Below are positions 15,661-23,895 of a stretch of 64,000 bases of DNA, in pieces (positions within the stretch are counted from its first letter, which is position 1; each line of letters starts with the position of its first letter). The position numbers and the translations under genes are program-made. This stretch comes from an uncultured Chryseobacterium sp. GTDB lineage: Bacteria; Bacteroidota; Bacteroidia; Flavobacteriales; Weeksellaceae. The notes beneath the pieces were generated by a model that saw nothing but the letters and a program-made list of their open reading frames with translations, ran no database searches and was not told the origin of the DNA. The DNA lies in NCBI GenBank assembly GCA_913778505.1, contig CAJYWD010000003.1, forward strand, positions 62,001-126,000, in the 5' to 3' direction.

Positions 15661-16173
15661 ATGAAACGTAATTTTTTCTTTTTATATCTGATTTTTATTT
15701 CACTGGTGACGCTAGTTTCTTGCGCAAGTAAGAAACCGCAGAATCCAGTGATTATTTCCAATACCAAGGAAACTGTCAGAACTGTTCGCGATACTATTTT
15801 CAAAATAGATGCCGACAGTTCATTTTACACAGCTTTCATCGACTGTGTGAACGGCAAACCAATTATCCGCGAAACTGCCGAAACAAAGGCAGAATCAAAA
15901 AAAGGAAATTTTCTAAATATTCCTAAACCTATTATCAAAGGTAATAAGCTAAATATTAATTGTTACAAGGCAGAACAGGAACTATATAAAAAATGGGAGG
16001 AAACTTATATAAGAGAACACGAACAAACACCAATCTACATTGACTTGCCTGTTGAAGTGGAAAAGCCTTTGACGTTCTGGCAGAAAACTCAAATCTGGTT
16101 CGGTAGAATCTTTATGGGAATCCTTTCCATTTTTATAATAATCGGAGTTCTGAGGTGGCGAAAAGTCATTTAA
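15661..16173 (+). CDS. Lipoprotein with C-terminal membrane helix (u-spanin-like)
   Basis: A 170-residue protein with an N-terminal lipoprotein signal (lipobox LVSC, Cys about residue 21) and a C-terminal transmembrane helix (FMGILSIFIIIGVLRW, about residues 150-166). An outer-membrane lipid anchor plus an inner-membrane helix is the layout of unimolecular spanins, which fuse the two membranes in the last step of lysis. It directly follows the endolysin. The periplasmic part is charged and may be partly helical. No sequence family could be checked. Confidence 0.6.
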   Translation: MKRNFFFLYLIFISLVTLVSCASKKPQNPVIISNTKETVRTVRDTIFKIDADSSFYTAFIDCVNGKPIIRETAETKAESKKGNFLNIPKPIIKGNKLNINCYKAEQELYKKWEETYIREHEQTPIYIDLPVEVEKPLTFWQKTQIWFGRIFMGILSIFIIIGVLRWRKVI

Positions 16174-16217
16174 AAACCTTTTAAAAACTCATTTAAACAC
16201 TTTTAAAACCATTTAAA
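16169..16217 (+). repeat. Five helically phased TTTAAA motifs
   Basis: TTTAAA starts at 16169, 16180, 16192, 16202 and 16212, that is every 10-12 bp, filling the space between the spanin-like stop and the next ATG. Three further phased copies lie at the prophage right end (29070, 29081, 29092), where they partly form a terminator stem. Confidence 0.5.
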
Positions 16218-16778
16218 ATGAAACATACAGATTTAGCAGTTGACTATTTCGAACGTCATTCCACTAGCAATGAATGTCATATCACTAGTGACGGAAGAGT
16301 TTTCCACGCCATTGGTAATGCTATCAGCTTTGCGAACGAACACAATTTGCAAGATCAGACCATCGAGTCTTACACTCGTGGTCAAATTGAGCAAAAGGAA
16401 GAATTGCCATTCACAGCGGAAATTGACACAACAGATGTTGAAAATAGTCTTGATGTTATCAATAAAGTTTCGGAAGGAGCTGAAGACGGTAACACCACAG
16501 AGGATGACACCAGTGAAAACAAAACCGAAAGCGAGATCTTGGAGCAAGAAAAAATCGAAGAAAATCAAGTTTCTTTAAAGGAAAGTGATTTAAGTGGTTT
16601 TGATTCTCCGGCAGGTCAAATCGCATTAAATGTTTTTCTAGCTGCTAATGATGTTGAAGAAATCGAATACAAAGATTTGAAAGCTTTGGTTAAGCATTTC
16701 GACATCGAAACGGCGGACCAAAAAGCAGAAACTTTGAAAAAGGCTTTAACAGAATTCAAAAATAATTTAGCTCAATAA
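16218..16778 (+). CDS. Acidic prophage protein upstream of the tail sheath gene
   Basis: A 186-residue protein with an N-terminal globular segment (YFERHSTSNECHITSDGRVFHAIGNAISFA), a long acidic low-complexity linker (about residues 65-120, Glu/Asp/Thr/Asn) and a helical C-terminal domain (DLKALVKHFDIETADQKAETLKKAL). It is placed just ahead of the sheath gene by 2 bp. A tail assembly or head-completion accessory role is plausible, but I cannot name the family. Five helically phased TTTAAA motifs precede its start. Confidence 0.55.
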   Translation: MKHTDLAVDYFERHSTSNECHITSDGRVFHAIGNAISFANEHNLQDQTIESYTRGQIEQKEELPFTAEIDTTDVENSLDVINKVSEGAEDGNTTEDDTSENKTESEILEQEKIEENQVSLKESDLSGFDSPAGQIALNVFLAANDVEEIEYKDLKALVKHFDIETADQKAETLKKALTEFKNNLAQ

Positions 16779-16780
16779 TT

Positions 16781-17941
16781 ATGGCTCAAGGAACTGGAAC
16801 GCCGAAAATTATCACTAACGTAAGCAACGGCAACTTGCTGCGCCAGGTAACCATCACAGATGGGGTTCCTGGTCTAGTAGCAACAGCGAATACTGTAGGA
16901 CTAATTGGAACGGTCAAAACTGTTTATTCTTTAGATGATGCCGCTAATAAAGGTTACACCGCAGCAGCGGAGCCTTTTATTCATAGAATACTGGAGGAAT
17001 TTTATACTGAGTTGGGCGGCTCAATGGAATTGTGGATTCTTGGTGTTGAGGATAGTATGACTATGGCTCAGGCTGTAACGGCTACAAACAACAACGGCGC
17101 GAAAAAACTTCTCACACAGTCATTGGGAAAGGCTAATATTGTAGGCATTTGTAGGAAACCTTCTGGGGCATATAATGCTGGCCCAGGTTTTTTGGATGCT
17201 GATGTTTCGGCAGCTGTCACGGCGTCAAAAGGCTTGGGAGAGTATCAACAGAGCATCAACCGACCTTGCCGATTTCTTATTGAAGGAAGGGTCGCGAACA
17301 GTAATGTAGCTAACACATATAATCCTAATTCTGGAACCAACGGATTTACCGGAGTCGTGTTAGGAGGATCCATCAACGACGGTTCCGCATCTGTGGGACT
17401 TGCCTTAGCCAGAGCTGTAAAATATCCAGCCCACATCAAAATAGGCAATGGACAAAACGGAGCACTTTCAATGACATCAGCCTTTATAGGCTCGAAAAGA
17501 CTGGACGAATTTACGCCTTCCGAACTCGACGCCTACGCAAGTTCGGGATTTATGGTATTTCATATTCGTGAAGGAATTTCAGGATTTTTTCTCGGCCGCG
17601 ACAATATGGCGACCAATGATGATTTTAGAATCCTTGTACATGGTAGATTGATTGATAAGGCTCAGAGAATAGCCGCCGCCACAACTACCAATTTTCTTGA
17701 GACATCCATCAGGATTACGAAAGAAGGAGCGATCAATGATGCAGACGCTGCTTATTTGGAGCAAACCATCAAGGCTCAAATCCGTGCACAAATGGGAGAC
17801 CAGATTAGTGATGTCGATGTTATCATACCGACCAATCAAGATGTCATCAATACGAGTACTGTAGAAATGCAGGTGAAAATCCAGCCGTTTGGGTATCTAA
17901 CTTGGATCATTGTCAACCTTGGTTTAACGCAAAACACATAA
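16781..17941 (+). CDS. Contractile tail sheath protein (DUF2586 type)
   Basis: A 386-residue sheath protein. The start (TPKIITNVSNGNLLRQV) and the C-terminal domain (LIDKAQRIAAATTTNFLETSI, then QIRAQMGDQISDVDVIIP) fit Bacteroidota sheath proteins of the DUF2586 kind. It forms the contractile outer tube around the tail tube and marks this phage as a myovirus. The tube gene follows 7 bp downstream. The pattern of Gly-rich loops in the middle is typical of the variable surface domain. Confidence 0.75.
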   Translation: MAQGTGTPKIITNVSNGNLLRQVTITDGVPGLVATANTVGLIGTVKTVYSLDDAANKGYTAAAEPFIHRILEEFYTELGGSMELWILGVEDSMTMAQAVTATNNNGAKKLLTQSLGKANIVGICRKPSGAYNAGPGFLDADVSAAVTASKGLGEYQQSINRPCRFLIEGRVANSNVANTYNPNSGTNGFTGVVLGGSINDGSASVGLALARAVKYPAHIKIGNGQNGALSMTSAFIGSKRLDEFTPSELDAYASSGFMVFHIREGISGFFLGRDNMATNDDFRILVHGRLIDKAQRIAAATTTNFLETSIRITKEGAINDADAAYLEQTIKAQIRAQMGDQISDVDVIIPTNQDVINTSTVEMQVKIQPFGYLTWIIVNLGLTQNT

Positions 17942-17948
17942 TCAAATT

Positions 17949-18386
17949 ATGAATGTCAATATAACATCTTCTGAATGTGCATGGTCACATTTTGAAGTAA
18001 AAATTTTAAACAGAGTTATCAAGGGATTACGAGGTTTTGAAAGTAAAAAAACAGTGGACGCAGAACATTTGTATGGCGCGGGTGATGAGCCTATTGATAT
18101 TATGAAGTCAAATAAAAAATATGAAGGTAATATCAAAATTTTAGGATTTGAGGCTGATGCGATGAACAAAGCTGCGCAAGATGCAGGCTTTGATGATATC
18201 ACGGAAGTGCCACATGAACTAATTGTAATTACAATTTCTTTCAAACGAAGAGCGACCGACAAGCTGAAGACGTACATTTCTACTGGTGTCCAGTTTACTG
18301 AAGATGGCGTTTCACTAGAGCAAGGTGCCAAAAACAGGGAGATAACATTGCCTTATATAGCAATGAGCAGACAACTAATTCATTAA
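17949..18386 (+). CDS. Tail tube protein (Mu gpM-like)
   Basis: A 145-residue beta-rich protein directly after the sheath gene. A hexamer of this small protein would make each ring of the inner tail tube. Visible pattern: SECAWSHFEVKILNRVIKGLRGFESKKT, then YEGNIKILGFEADAMN and a C-terminal strand. It is followed by the tail-assembly chaperone gene, as in Mu and its relatives. Identification is by order, size and pattern. Confidence 0.7.
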   Translation: MNVNITSSECAWSHFEVKILNRVIKGLRGFESKKTVDAEHLYGAGDEPIDIMKSNKKYEGNIKILGFEADAMNKAAQDAGFDDITEVPHELIVITISFKRRATDKLKTYISTGVQFTEDGVSLEQGAKNREITLPYIAMSRQLIH

Positions 18387-18399
18387 AAATTTAAATAGA

Positions 18400-18807
18400 A
18401 TGTCAGGAGAAAAATTAACAGACATTTTCGCAAAGCGAAAAGCAAAAGAGGAGGCAAAGTCCAAAAACATTAAACCCGGAAACGTAAAGGATTTTGCTCC
18501 ATTTATCGAAAAATTTACGCAAGATCAGCTTGACTCTTGGAAGTCACAATACGGGAACCGGGAACTGATCTATCTAAAAGTAGAGGATAAAGTTGCCGTT
18601 TTAAGACCGCCGCTAGCAGAGGATCTTGGAGATTATCTTACAGCCATTGGTACCAACGGTATGAGCAAAGCAGTAGCGTTAATTGTTGAACAACTATGGA
18701 TCGACGGAGATTATGAACTGATCGAAGATGAAGATATGTTCATTGCCGTATTTCTTCAGATCAACAACATTTTAGAAGGAAAGAAAGGCGAATTTTTTCG
18801 CGCGTAG
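18400..18807 (+). CDS. Tail assembly chaperone, upstream frame (gpG-type)
   Basis: A 135-residue protein between the tube and tape-measure genes, the fixed place of the frameshifted tail assembly chaperones. It has a basic N terminus (FAKRKAKEEAKSKN) and a helical core (LAEDLGDYLTAIGTNGMSKAVALIVEQLW). The frame ends at TAG 18805-18807, six bases after a TTTTTTC run (18793-18799). A second frame without a good start continues to the tape-measure gene, so a longer frameshift product is expected. These proteins load onto the tape measure and help tube polymerisation. Confidence 0.7.
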   Translation: MSGEKLTDIFAKRKAKEEAKSKNIKPGNVKDFAPFIEKFTQDQLDSWKSQYGNRELIYLKVEDKVAVLRPPLAEDLGDYLTAIGTNGMSKAVALIVEQLWIDGDYELIEDEDMFIAVFLQINNILEGKKGEFFRA

Positions 18808-18982
18808 TAACGCTGGCAAATATGCCTACGAAAAAAAGGAAGCTGGAATAGAGTTCTTAATTGTTTTTGGCTCAATGCAATTCGGAGCCGATGCCTTGAA
18901 AAATTGGGGTGAGGAAAAATTCTTTTACCGCACCGGAATAGCCTTGGAAATCTGGAAAGAGCAAGGCGAAAGAAAAATGTAA
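18800..18982 (+). CDS. Tail assembly chaperone extension made by ribosomal frameshift
   Basis: This 60-codon frame (ARSNAGKYAYEKKEAGIEF ... WKEQGERKM) has no suitable start and fills the gap between the chaperone stop and the tape-measure GTG. It lies in the +1 frame (equal to -2) relative to the upstream gene, reached at TTTTTTC (18793-18799). A +1 slip (TTT to TTC) or a -2 slip would both work. The -2 type is reported for Mu. The fused product would be about 193-194 residues. Confidence 0.6.
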   Translation, partial: ARSNAGKYAYEKKEAGIEFLIVFGSMQFGADALKNWGEEKFFYRTGIALEIWKEQGERKM

Positions 18983-18984
18983 CC

Positions 18985-20733
18985 GTGAGTAATATTGTTG
19001 AGTTTGTTGTCAGAATGAAAGATATGATGAGTGGCGGCTTAGGTAAGCTAGGCGCCACCTCTCAGTCTGCTTTTGCTCGGATGACTCAACATGCCGACCA
19101 AATGAATCGCCGGAATCGGATTCTTAGCCAAAGTTATGACCAGCTACAAATGAGGATCCGCGAAGTCGAAAACACTATTCGCACCTCCACAGTTACCAGC
19201 CAGATAGCTTCAGCACGCCGGGAACTGGCAAGTCTTCAGAGGATGGCGGGAAATCATCGCGGAAACGTCGATAGATCTTCCGCATCCGGAGGTCTTTCAG
19301 TAGGAGGCGTCGCTCTGGGTGGAATGGCAGCAGGAATTGCATTAGCGGCAGGATCAGCATTCATTGGAGTCGTTAAAGATGGAATTGGTGCGGCTATCTC
19401 CGGAAGTATGGCTAAAGAACAATCTGTAACTGGATTGTCTACGTTTCTCGGTAAGGAGCAAGCGACTGTGGCTTATGCCAACATCCGAAAAGATGCGGAA
19501 GTTTCGCCCTATGGTACTGAATCACTATTAGGAGTGAATCGCGCACTGATTTCTGCCGGTCTCAATGCAAAAGATGCTCGCGAGGACACAATGAATCTTG
19601 CCAATGCTATCGCGGCGGTGGGAGGTGGAGATGCAGAGCTAAGCCGTATGGCCGCCAACATGCAGCAAATCAAAACAGTTGGTAAGGCGACCGCGATGGA
19701 TATCAAGCAATTTGGGATGGTCGGCATTAATATCTATGAAATGCTATCGCGCAGCACCGGAAAATCTATTGACGAGGTCAAGGAAATGGATGTAAGCTAT
19801 AACGAGCTTGCAAAATCATTAGCACTTGCTCGTAGTCAAGGTGGTATTTACGCGGGCGCTTTGGAGGCACAGGGACAGACTCGCGCCGGCCGATGGAATG
19901 CTGTTAAAGACATGGCCGAAAACGGGCTTGTAGATCTTGGAGATGCAATGAGTCCTATTGTAATTCAATTTCTTGATTTAGGTCAAAAGGCTTTGAGCTA
20001 TGTAGGACCAGCAATTCAAACCATAACGCCTTTTATACAGAAAATTTCTGAATGGCTGGGAGTAGCTATAGATTATGTCACTAATTTAGGAACTGGCACT
20101 GGTGGATGGATGGATTATGTTTTTATTCTTGCAGGAATTTTAGGAACTGTTTGGGATATTCTAAAAGGGGCTTTATCTACAGTGTTCAAAATAGTTTGGG
20201 GTGTTCTCGAGTGGCTAGGTAAATGCCAGATAATTAAAGATGTTTTCAGTCTTATTGGATGGATTCTTGAAAAAGTGATCAAACCTGTAATCGGTTGGAT
20301 TGGCGACGCGCTTCTTTGGATATGGGAAAATATCTTAAAACCAATTTTAGAAGGACTGGAGACAGCATATAACTGGATCAGAGATTTATTTTCAGATGAT
20401 AATACGCTTACCATTGAGGTGAAAAAACGAAAGGATAAGCCAGACCCGGCAAGTCCGGAAAATCCAACTTATCTCGCAAATTTAACCAGGTTCAAGGATA
20501 AAGGAATTATTAGTGATACAGAGTCGAAATCGAAGAAAAATTCTGAGTCGTCTAAAAAGGCCGGTGATATAATATCAGGTGGCGGTCCTAAAGTGGTTAA
20601 TATTTCTGTTGGAAAGTTCTTCGACAATATTCAATTCACCACGATGAACGGTCAGGAGAGCGCCGATGAACTTGAAAAAATAGTAATGGAATGCCTCGGC
20701 AGAATCCTGTTTAATGGCGCAAAAGTAATGTAA
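18985..20733 (+). CDS. Tail tape measure protein
   Basis: A 582-residue protein starting with GTG two bases after the frameshift frame stops. The N-terminal 85 residues are coiled coil (RNRILSQSYDQLQMRIREVEN), followed by a Gly/Ala-rich hydrophobic segment (SVGGVALGGMAAGIALAAG), a tape-measure core (VNRALISAGLNAKDAREDTMN, then MQQIKTVGKATAMDIKQFG) and a Trp-rich repeated hydrophobic region near residues 385-460 (WGVLEWLGKC, ILEKVIKPVIGWIGDALLW). It sets tail length and is released through the membrane on infection. Confidence 0.82.
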   Translation: MSNIVEFVVRMKDMMSGGLGKLGATSQSAFARMTQHADQMNRRNRILSQSYDQLQMRIREVENTIRTSTVTSQIASARRELASLQRMAGNHRGNVDRSSASGGLSVGGVALGGMAAGIALAAGSAFIGVVKDGIGAAISGSMAKEQSVTGLSTFLGKEQATVAYANIRKDAEVSPYGTESLLGVNRALISAGLNAKDAREDTMNLANAIAAVGGGDAELSRMAANMQQIKTVGKATAMDIKQFGMVGINIYEMLSRSTGKSIDEVKEMDVSYNELAKSLALARSQGGIYAGALEAQGQTRAGRWNAVKDMAENGLVDLGDAMSPIVIQFLDLGQKALSYVGPAIQTITPFIQKISEWLGVAIDYVTNLGTGTGGWMDYVFILAGILGTVWDILKGALSTVFKIVWGVLEWLGKCQIIKDVFSLIGWILEKVIKPVIGWIGDALLWIWENILKPILEGLETAYNWIRDLFSDDNTLTIEVKKRKDKPDPASPENPTYLANLTRFKDKGIISDTESKSKKNSESSKKAGDIISGGGPKVVNISVGKFFDNIQFTTMNGQESADELEKIVMECLGRILFNGAKVM

Positions 20734-21350
20734 TGACACCAACTACTGCAAATGTTTTTAATCTTCTGACATTGTACAAAGAGTATTTCGGAAGAGAACC
20801 TTTTAAGGTTGAAAAAAATAACGACTCACCGCGGGGGACCATTCATTACTCTAATAAAAACATCAGTTTCAATAAAATTGGGGCGTATGGTCAGGATATT
20901 TGGTTTCCTTGTGAGCTTCGTGGCGGCAAACTCAACAACGGTAACTGGGAAGCGATTTCCGTGGTGTTAAATGCCTGCACTATTGCGGTTAATATGGTGA
21001 CAAATGTTGTAAGTACTCCTGTAGTTGGTAGGAAAGGAACCGTTAATGAAATTGTAAACATCGAGGACTATAAATTTACTATTCGTGGTTTTTTGATTGG
21101 TCAGAATAGAAAGGTTCCAGAAGATAAAATAAAGGCATTAGTTGATCTGAAAGAAAGCTGGATGGAGAAAACGCTGCACGGAGGATATCCTGAAATTTTT
21201 TTGGATGAATCCTGCCGGATTATCATCACAGAGCTGGAATTCCCGGAAGTGCAAGGACAAAGCCATTGGATTAGACCGTTTGTTTTGACTTGTAAGAGTG
21301 ATTTTATAACAGATTTAGAATATTTCGAAGATGTCTTTTTACCTGAGTAG
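20733..21350 (+). CDS. Tail/baseplate protein (DUF6046-like)
   Basis: A 205-residue protein whose start overlaps the tape-measure stop (TAATG) and whose end overlaps the hub gene. It has a beta-rich pattern with FPCELRGGKLNNGNWEAISVVLNACTI and a C-terminal HWIRPFVLTCKSDF. In Bacteroidota Mu-like phages this place holds a protein of the DUF6046 kind, which probably joins the tube to the baseplate hub, like the Mu gp43 to LysM step. The name rests on memory of the pattern and gene order. Confidence 0.5.
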   Translation: MTPTTANVFNLLTLYKEYFGREPFKVEKNNDSPRGTIHYSNKNISFNKIGAYGQDIWFPCELRGGKLNNGNWEAISVVLNACTIAVNMVTNVVSTPVVGRKGTVNEIVNIEDYKFTIRGFLIGQNRKVPEDKIKALVDLKESWMEKTLHGGYPEIFLDESCRIIITELEFPEVQGQSHWIRPFVLTCKSDFITDLEYFEDVFLPE

Positions 21351-22344
21351 CAATATCACTATTGGAAATTACAAAAATGTGAAACCGAATAAGATAGTTT
21401 GGAAAACCGATGTTGGTAATTTTATAGATACCTGTGTCATAACATTGCCGCGGAGGATTCACTTCCGAAATGAATATCCTGTCAGTACATGGGATTTTGA
21501 TGTTGATGCGCAAAAAGATAATATCTACCAATTTAAGGAGGGAGATAAAGTAAGTGTGCTATTAGGATACAATAAGCGCAATGTAAAAAGATTTGAAGGC
21601 TTCATAAGACTCGTGAAAATGGGTGTCCCTGTCCAACTTGAGTGCGAGGGTTACGGGTACCAACTGTATGACATTGTATTTAATAAAACCTATACGGAAG
21701 TTAGTGTAAAAACACTCCTGAAGGATCTTATCAAAGGAACCGATATTTCTCTAAGTGCTGAGATACCTGACATTCCGCTTTCAAATGTTAGATTTAAAAA
21801 CGCGACTGGAATCCAGGTCCTTGAGTGGCTAAAAAATGAGGTCAAACTCGCTGTGTACTTCAATTTTAATGAGTTGTACGTCGGGACACTCTACGGAAAG
21901 GTTCAAAAGCGCGTGAAAGTAAGAATTGGATGGAATACGGTCTCAGACGATGACTTCCAGAAAAAGAAAGTGGATAAAACTGTTCAGATAGTTATCCGTG
22001 AAAAAAATGCGAAAGGCGAAGTGAAAAAAACACGTCCTGACGAAAAAAAATACAGTGATGAAAAAGAATTAAAGATCAAAGCTGGTATTCCCAGTGTGTT
22101 CCTGAAACAAATAGCCAACAGGCTACAAACTAAGGAAAATTACAAAGGCTACGAAGGTGACATTAAGTTGTTTTTAGAACCATTTGTTAATAAAGGAATG
22201 TCGGTGGACTTAAATGGATGGATATATCCGGAAAAAACTGGATTATATTTCGTTCAAGCTGTCTCCGGAGAATATGGAACCACTGGAGGCAGACAGACAG
22301 TAACATTAGGTTTTTTAATGGATGGCAACACAGGAACAGCTTAG
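21331..22344 (+). CDS. Baseplate hub protein (gpP / late control D-like)
   Basis: A 337-residue protein with the layout of the tail hub: an N-terminal beta domain that makes a barrel (FYLSSNITIGNYKNVKPN, then GDKVSVLLGYN), a central domain with VLEWLKNEVKLAVYFNF, and a C-terminal domain ending in YFVQAVSGEYGTTGGRQTVTLGF. The trimeric hub connects the hexameric tube to the spike. It overlaps both neighbours by about 20 bp, as tail genes often do. Confidence 0.7.
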   Translation: MSFYLSSNITIGNYKNVKPNKIVWKTDVGNFIDTCVITLPRRIHFRNEYPVSTWDFDVDAQKDNIYQFKEGDKVSVLLGYNKRNVKRFEGFIRLVKMGVPVQLECEGYGYQLYDIVFNKTYTEVSVKTLLKDLIKGTDISLSAEIPDIPLSNVRFKNATGIQVLEWLKNEVKLAVYFNFNELYVGTLYGKVQKRVKVRIGWNTVSDDDFQKKKVDKTVQIVIREKNAKGEVKKTRPDEKKYSDEKELKIKAGIPSVFLKQIANRLQTKENYKGYEGDIKLFLEPFVNKGMSVDLNGWIYPEKTGLYFVQAVSGEYGTTGGRQTVTLGFLMDGNTGTA

Positions 22345-22810
22345 GGCGAGGCTTAGAGAAATGGCAAGGCAGGAAGGGCCACCGGTTACCAATATTGCCA
22401 TAGTAAGTGCCGTGAACGAGGGTAATGCCACATGTACATTAGTTGATGAGGATGGTCAAGAGTTTTTCGATGTACGCTTGCGCCCGGTGCTTAGCGGAAA
22501 CAAAAGCTTTATCCAAATTCCAAAGATTGGGAGTTATGTGCTGGCCGTGAGAATAGAGGATGATGAAGATTGGATGGTCATTGCACAGGATGAAACTGAT
22601 AAATTTCTTTGGATAACACCAACGGCCAAAGTAGAAGTCAGTGACAAAATCTTGATAGAGGCCAACGAAAATAATTTGCTGACATTAATGCAAAGGTTAT
22701 TCACAGTCATTGAAAAAGGTTATACCACCAATGATGGACCGACCATTGAACTGATCTTCATACAAGAATTTGAGAATATTAAAAACGATTTTAAAAAGCT
22801 TTTAAAATGA
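22322..22810 (+). CDS. Baseplate spike / puncturing protein (gpV, Mu gp45-like)
   Basis: A 162-residue protein with an OB-fold pattern (NIAIVSAVNEGNATCTLVDEDG, then FIQIPKIGSYVLAVRIEDDEDWMVI) and a short beta-helix-like C terminus (TAKVEVSDKILIEANENN). It fits membrane-puncturing spike proteins that cap the hub. The start at 22322 overlaps the hub gene by 23 bp. No metal-binding HxH tip is visible, so the tip may be another protein or the helix may be short. Confidence 0.65.
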   Translation: MATQEQLRARLREMARQEGPPVTNIAIVSAVNEGNATCTLVDEDGQEFFDVRLRPVLSGNKSFIQIPKIGSYVLAVRIEDDEDWMVIAQDETDKFLWITPTAKVEVSDKILIEANENNLLTLMQRLFTVIEKGYTTNDGPTIELIFIQEFENIKNDFKKLLK

Positions 22811-23007
22811 GTTTAGATGTAGCGGAAGAGTTATTTGTACTGGAACTCCTTGAAATGTGGGAGACCGAATCTAAAGAAACCGAAAGTGCTGAACAATCTC
22901 GGCAAAGGATAGCCAAAAAAATGGCGGCAGCAATAAAAAAGTTTATTAAATCTGGAGTTGTAACTACTGTAGGAAGTGCAACAACACAAACAGGACAAAT
23001 GACATAA
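22807..23007 (+). CDS. Small helical tail-region protein
   Basis: A 66-residue helical protein (LFVLELLEMWETESKETESAEQSRQRIAKKMAAAI...) between the spike and wedge genes, overlapping the first by 4 bp and sharing one base with the second. The charged amphipathic pattern is compatible with a chaperone or structural adapter. No family is recognised. Confidence 0.55.
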   Translation: MSLDVAEELFVLELLEMWETESKETESAEQSRQRIAKKMAAAIKKFIKSGVVTTVGSATTQTGQMT

Positions 23008-23294
23008 TGCCAAACGATTTCATTCTTAGCGACTCACTGGAACTCAAAATTGAAAACGGTGATTTTGTAGTATCGGAAAGTACGTATCAACATCAGCAGA
23101 TGCTGATATTATCTGAAAAGGGAGACTTTAAACAATATCCGACGGTAGGTGTTGGATCCAAGCGATTTCTAGAGAGTGAAAAGCCAGATGATTATGCTAG
23201 GGAGATCAGGCAAGAATTTATTGCGGATAAAATGAAGGTCCGGAGCATCAATATAGCCCGTGATCTACAAATTACAATAGATGCAAATTATTAA
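23007..23294 (+). CDS. Baseplate wedge protein (gpW/gp25-like, Mu gp46-like)
   Basis: A 95-residue protein with the gp25-like pattern: DFILSDSLELKIENGDFVV, then STYQHQQMLILSEKGDFKQYPTVGVGSKRF. Wedge proteins of this class start sheath polymerisation at the baseplate. The position between spike and J-like wedge matches Mu. The sequence is short but the pattern is clear. Confidence 0.72.
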   Translation: MPNDFILSDSLELKIENGDFVVSESTYQHQQMLILSEKGDFKQYPTVGVGSKRFLESEKPDDYAREIRQEFIADKMKVRSINIARDLQITIDANY

Positions 23295-23296
23295 TA

Positions 23297-23596
23297 ATGA
23301 AAGAACTATTTGAACCGCATATCAGCTCACTCATCGCTGGTTTAATTACAGGCTTTGTTGGCTGGTTTTTCGGAAGAAAAAAAGCATCAGCGGAAGTTGA
23401 AACTAATCAAATTGAAAACGCTGAAAAGCTGCTTGATTATTACCGAAAAATGGTCGATGACCTCGGTTCAAGGTTAGAAAATTCAATCATCAGATTTAAC
23501 GCAGCTGAGAATACAATCAGAGAGCTCGAAGGTAAAGTCGATAATCTGACAGCAGAACTTAAAAAGTATAAGCAGCTTAATGGCAAAATAGAATAA
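23297..23596 (+). CDS. Membrane-anchored coiled-coil protein in the tail operon
   Basis: A 99-residue protein with one N-terminal transmembrane helix (HISSLIAGLITGFVGWFFG, about residues 8-26) and a coiled coil to the end (IRELEGKVDNLTAELKKYKQ). It lies inside the baseplate block but is not obviously a virion protein. The layout resembles inner-membrane spanins or holin-associated proteins, so a lysis role is possible. It ends one base into the next start. Confidence 0.55.
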   Translation: MKELFEPHISSLIAGLITGFVGWFFGRKKASAEVETNQIENAEKLLDYYRKMVDDLGSRLENSIIRFNAAENTIRELEGKVDNLTAELKKYKQLNGKIE

Positions 23597-23895
23597 TGGC
23601 AACAGTTCTACATAATCAATCACTCTTGGATTTTGCTATCCAGCACACCGGAAGCGCGCTTAACGCATTCGCTATTGCAATGGCCAACGGCATTAGCATT
23701 TCAGACGAGATCAGCGCCGGAAGTGATTTGATTATTCCTGACTCTGTAGTGATCGATGTGGATATCCGAAATTATTACACATCAAAAGCAATACAGCCGG
23801 CAACGGCAATAACAATAATCATAGACGGCGAACCGGAGCCACAGCTGCAAGGTATCGGCTACTGGATCATCGGGGACGACAATATAGTATCATAA
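23596..23895 (+). CDS. LysM-like tail protein (gpX type)
   Basis: A 99-residue protein with a LysM-like start (VLHNQSLLDFAIQHTGSALNAFAIAMANGISISDEISAGSDLIIPD contains the usual D.A....G....FA.A..NG....D.I..G..L.IP pattern). Such short LysM-like proteins bind tail or hub components, or peptidoglycan. The C-terminal half has an IGYWIIGDDNI strand. The overlaps (TAATG) with both neighbours support a real gene. Confidence 0.6.
   Translation: MATVLHNQSLLDFAIQHTGSALNAFAIAMANGISISDEISAGSDLIIPDSVVIDVDIRNYYTSKAIQPATAITIIIDGEPEPQLQGIGYWIIGDDNIVS

Noticed and set aside
18756-19058. Leftward frame across the tail chaperone junction
   Set aside because: It is antisense to the chaperone, its frameshift extension and the tape-measure start.
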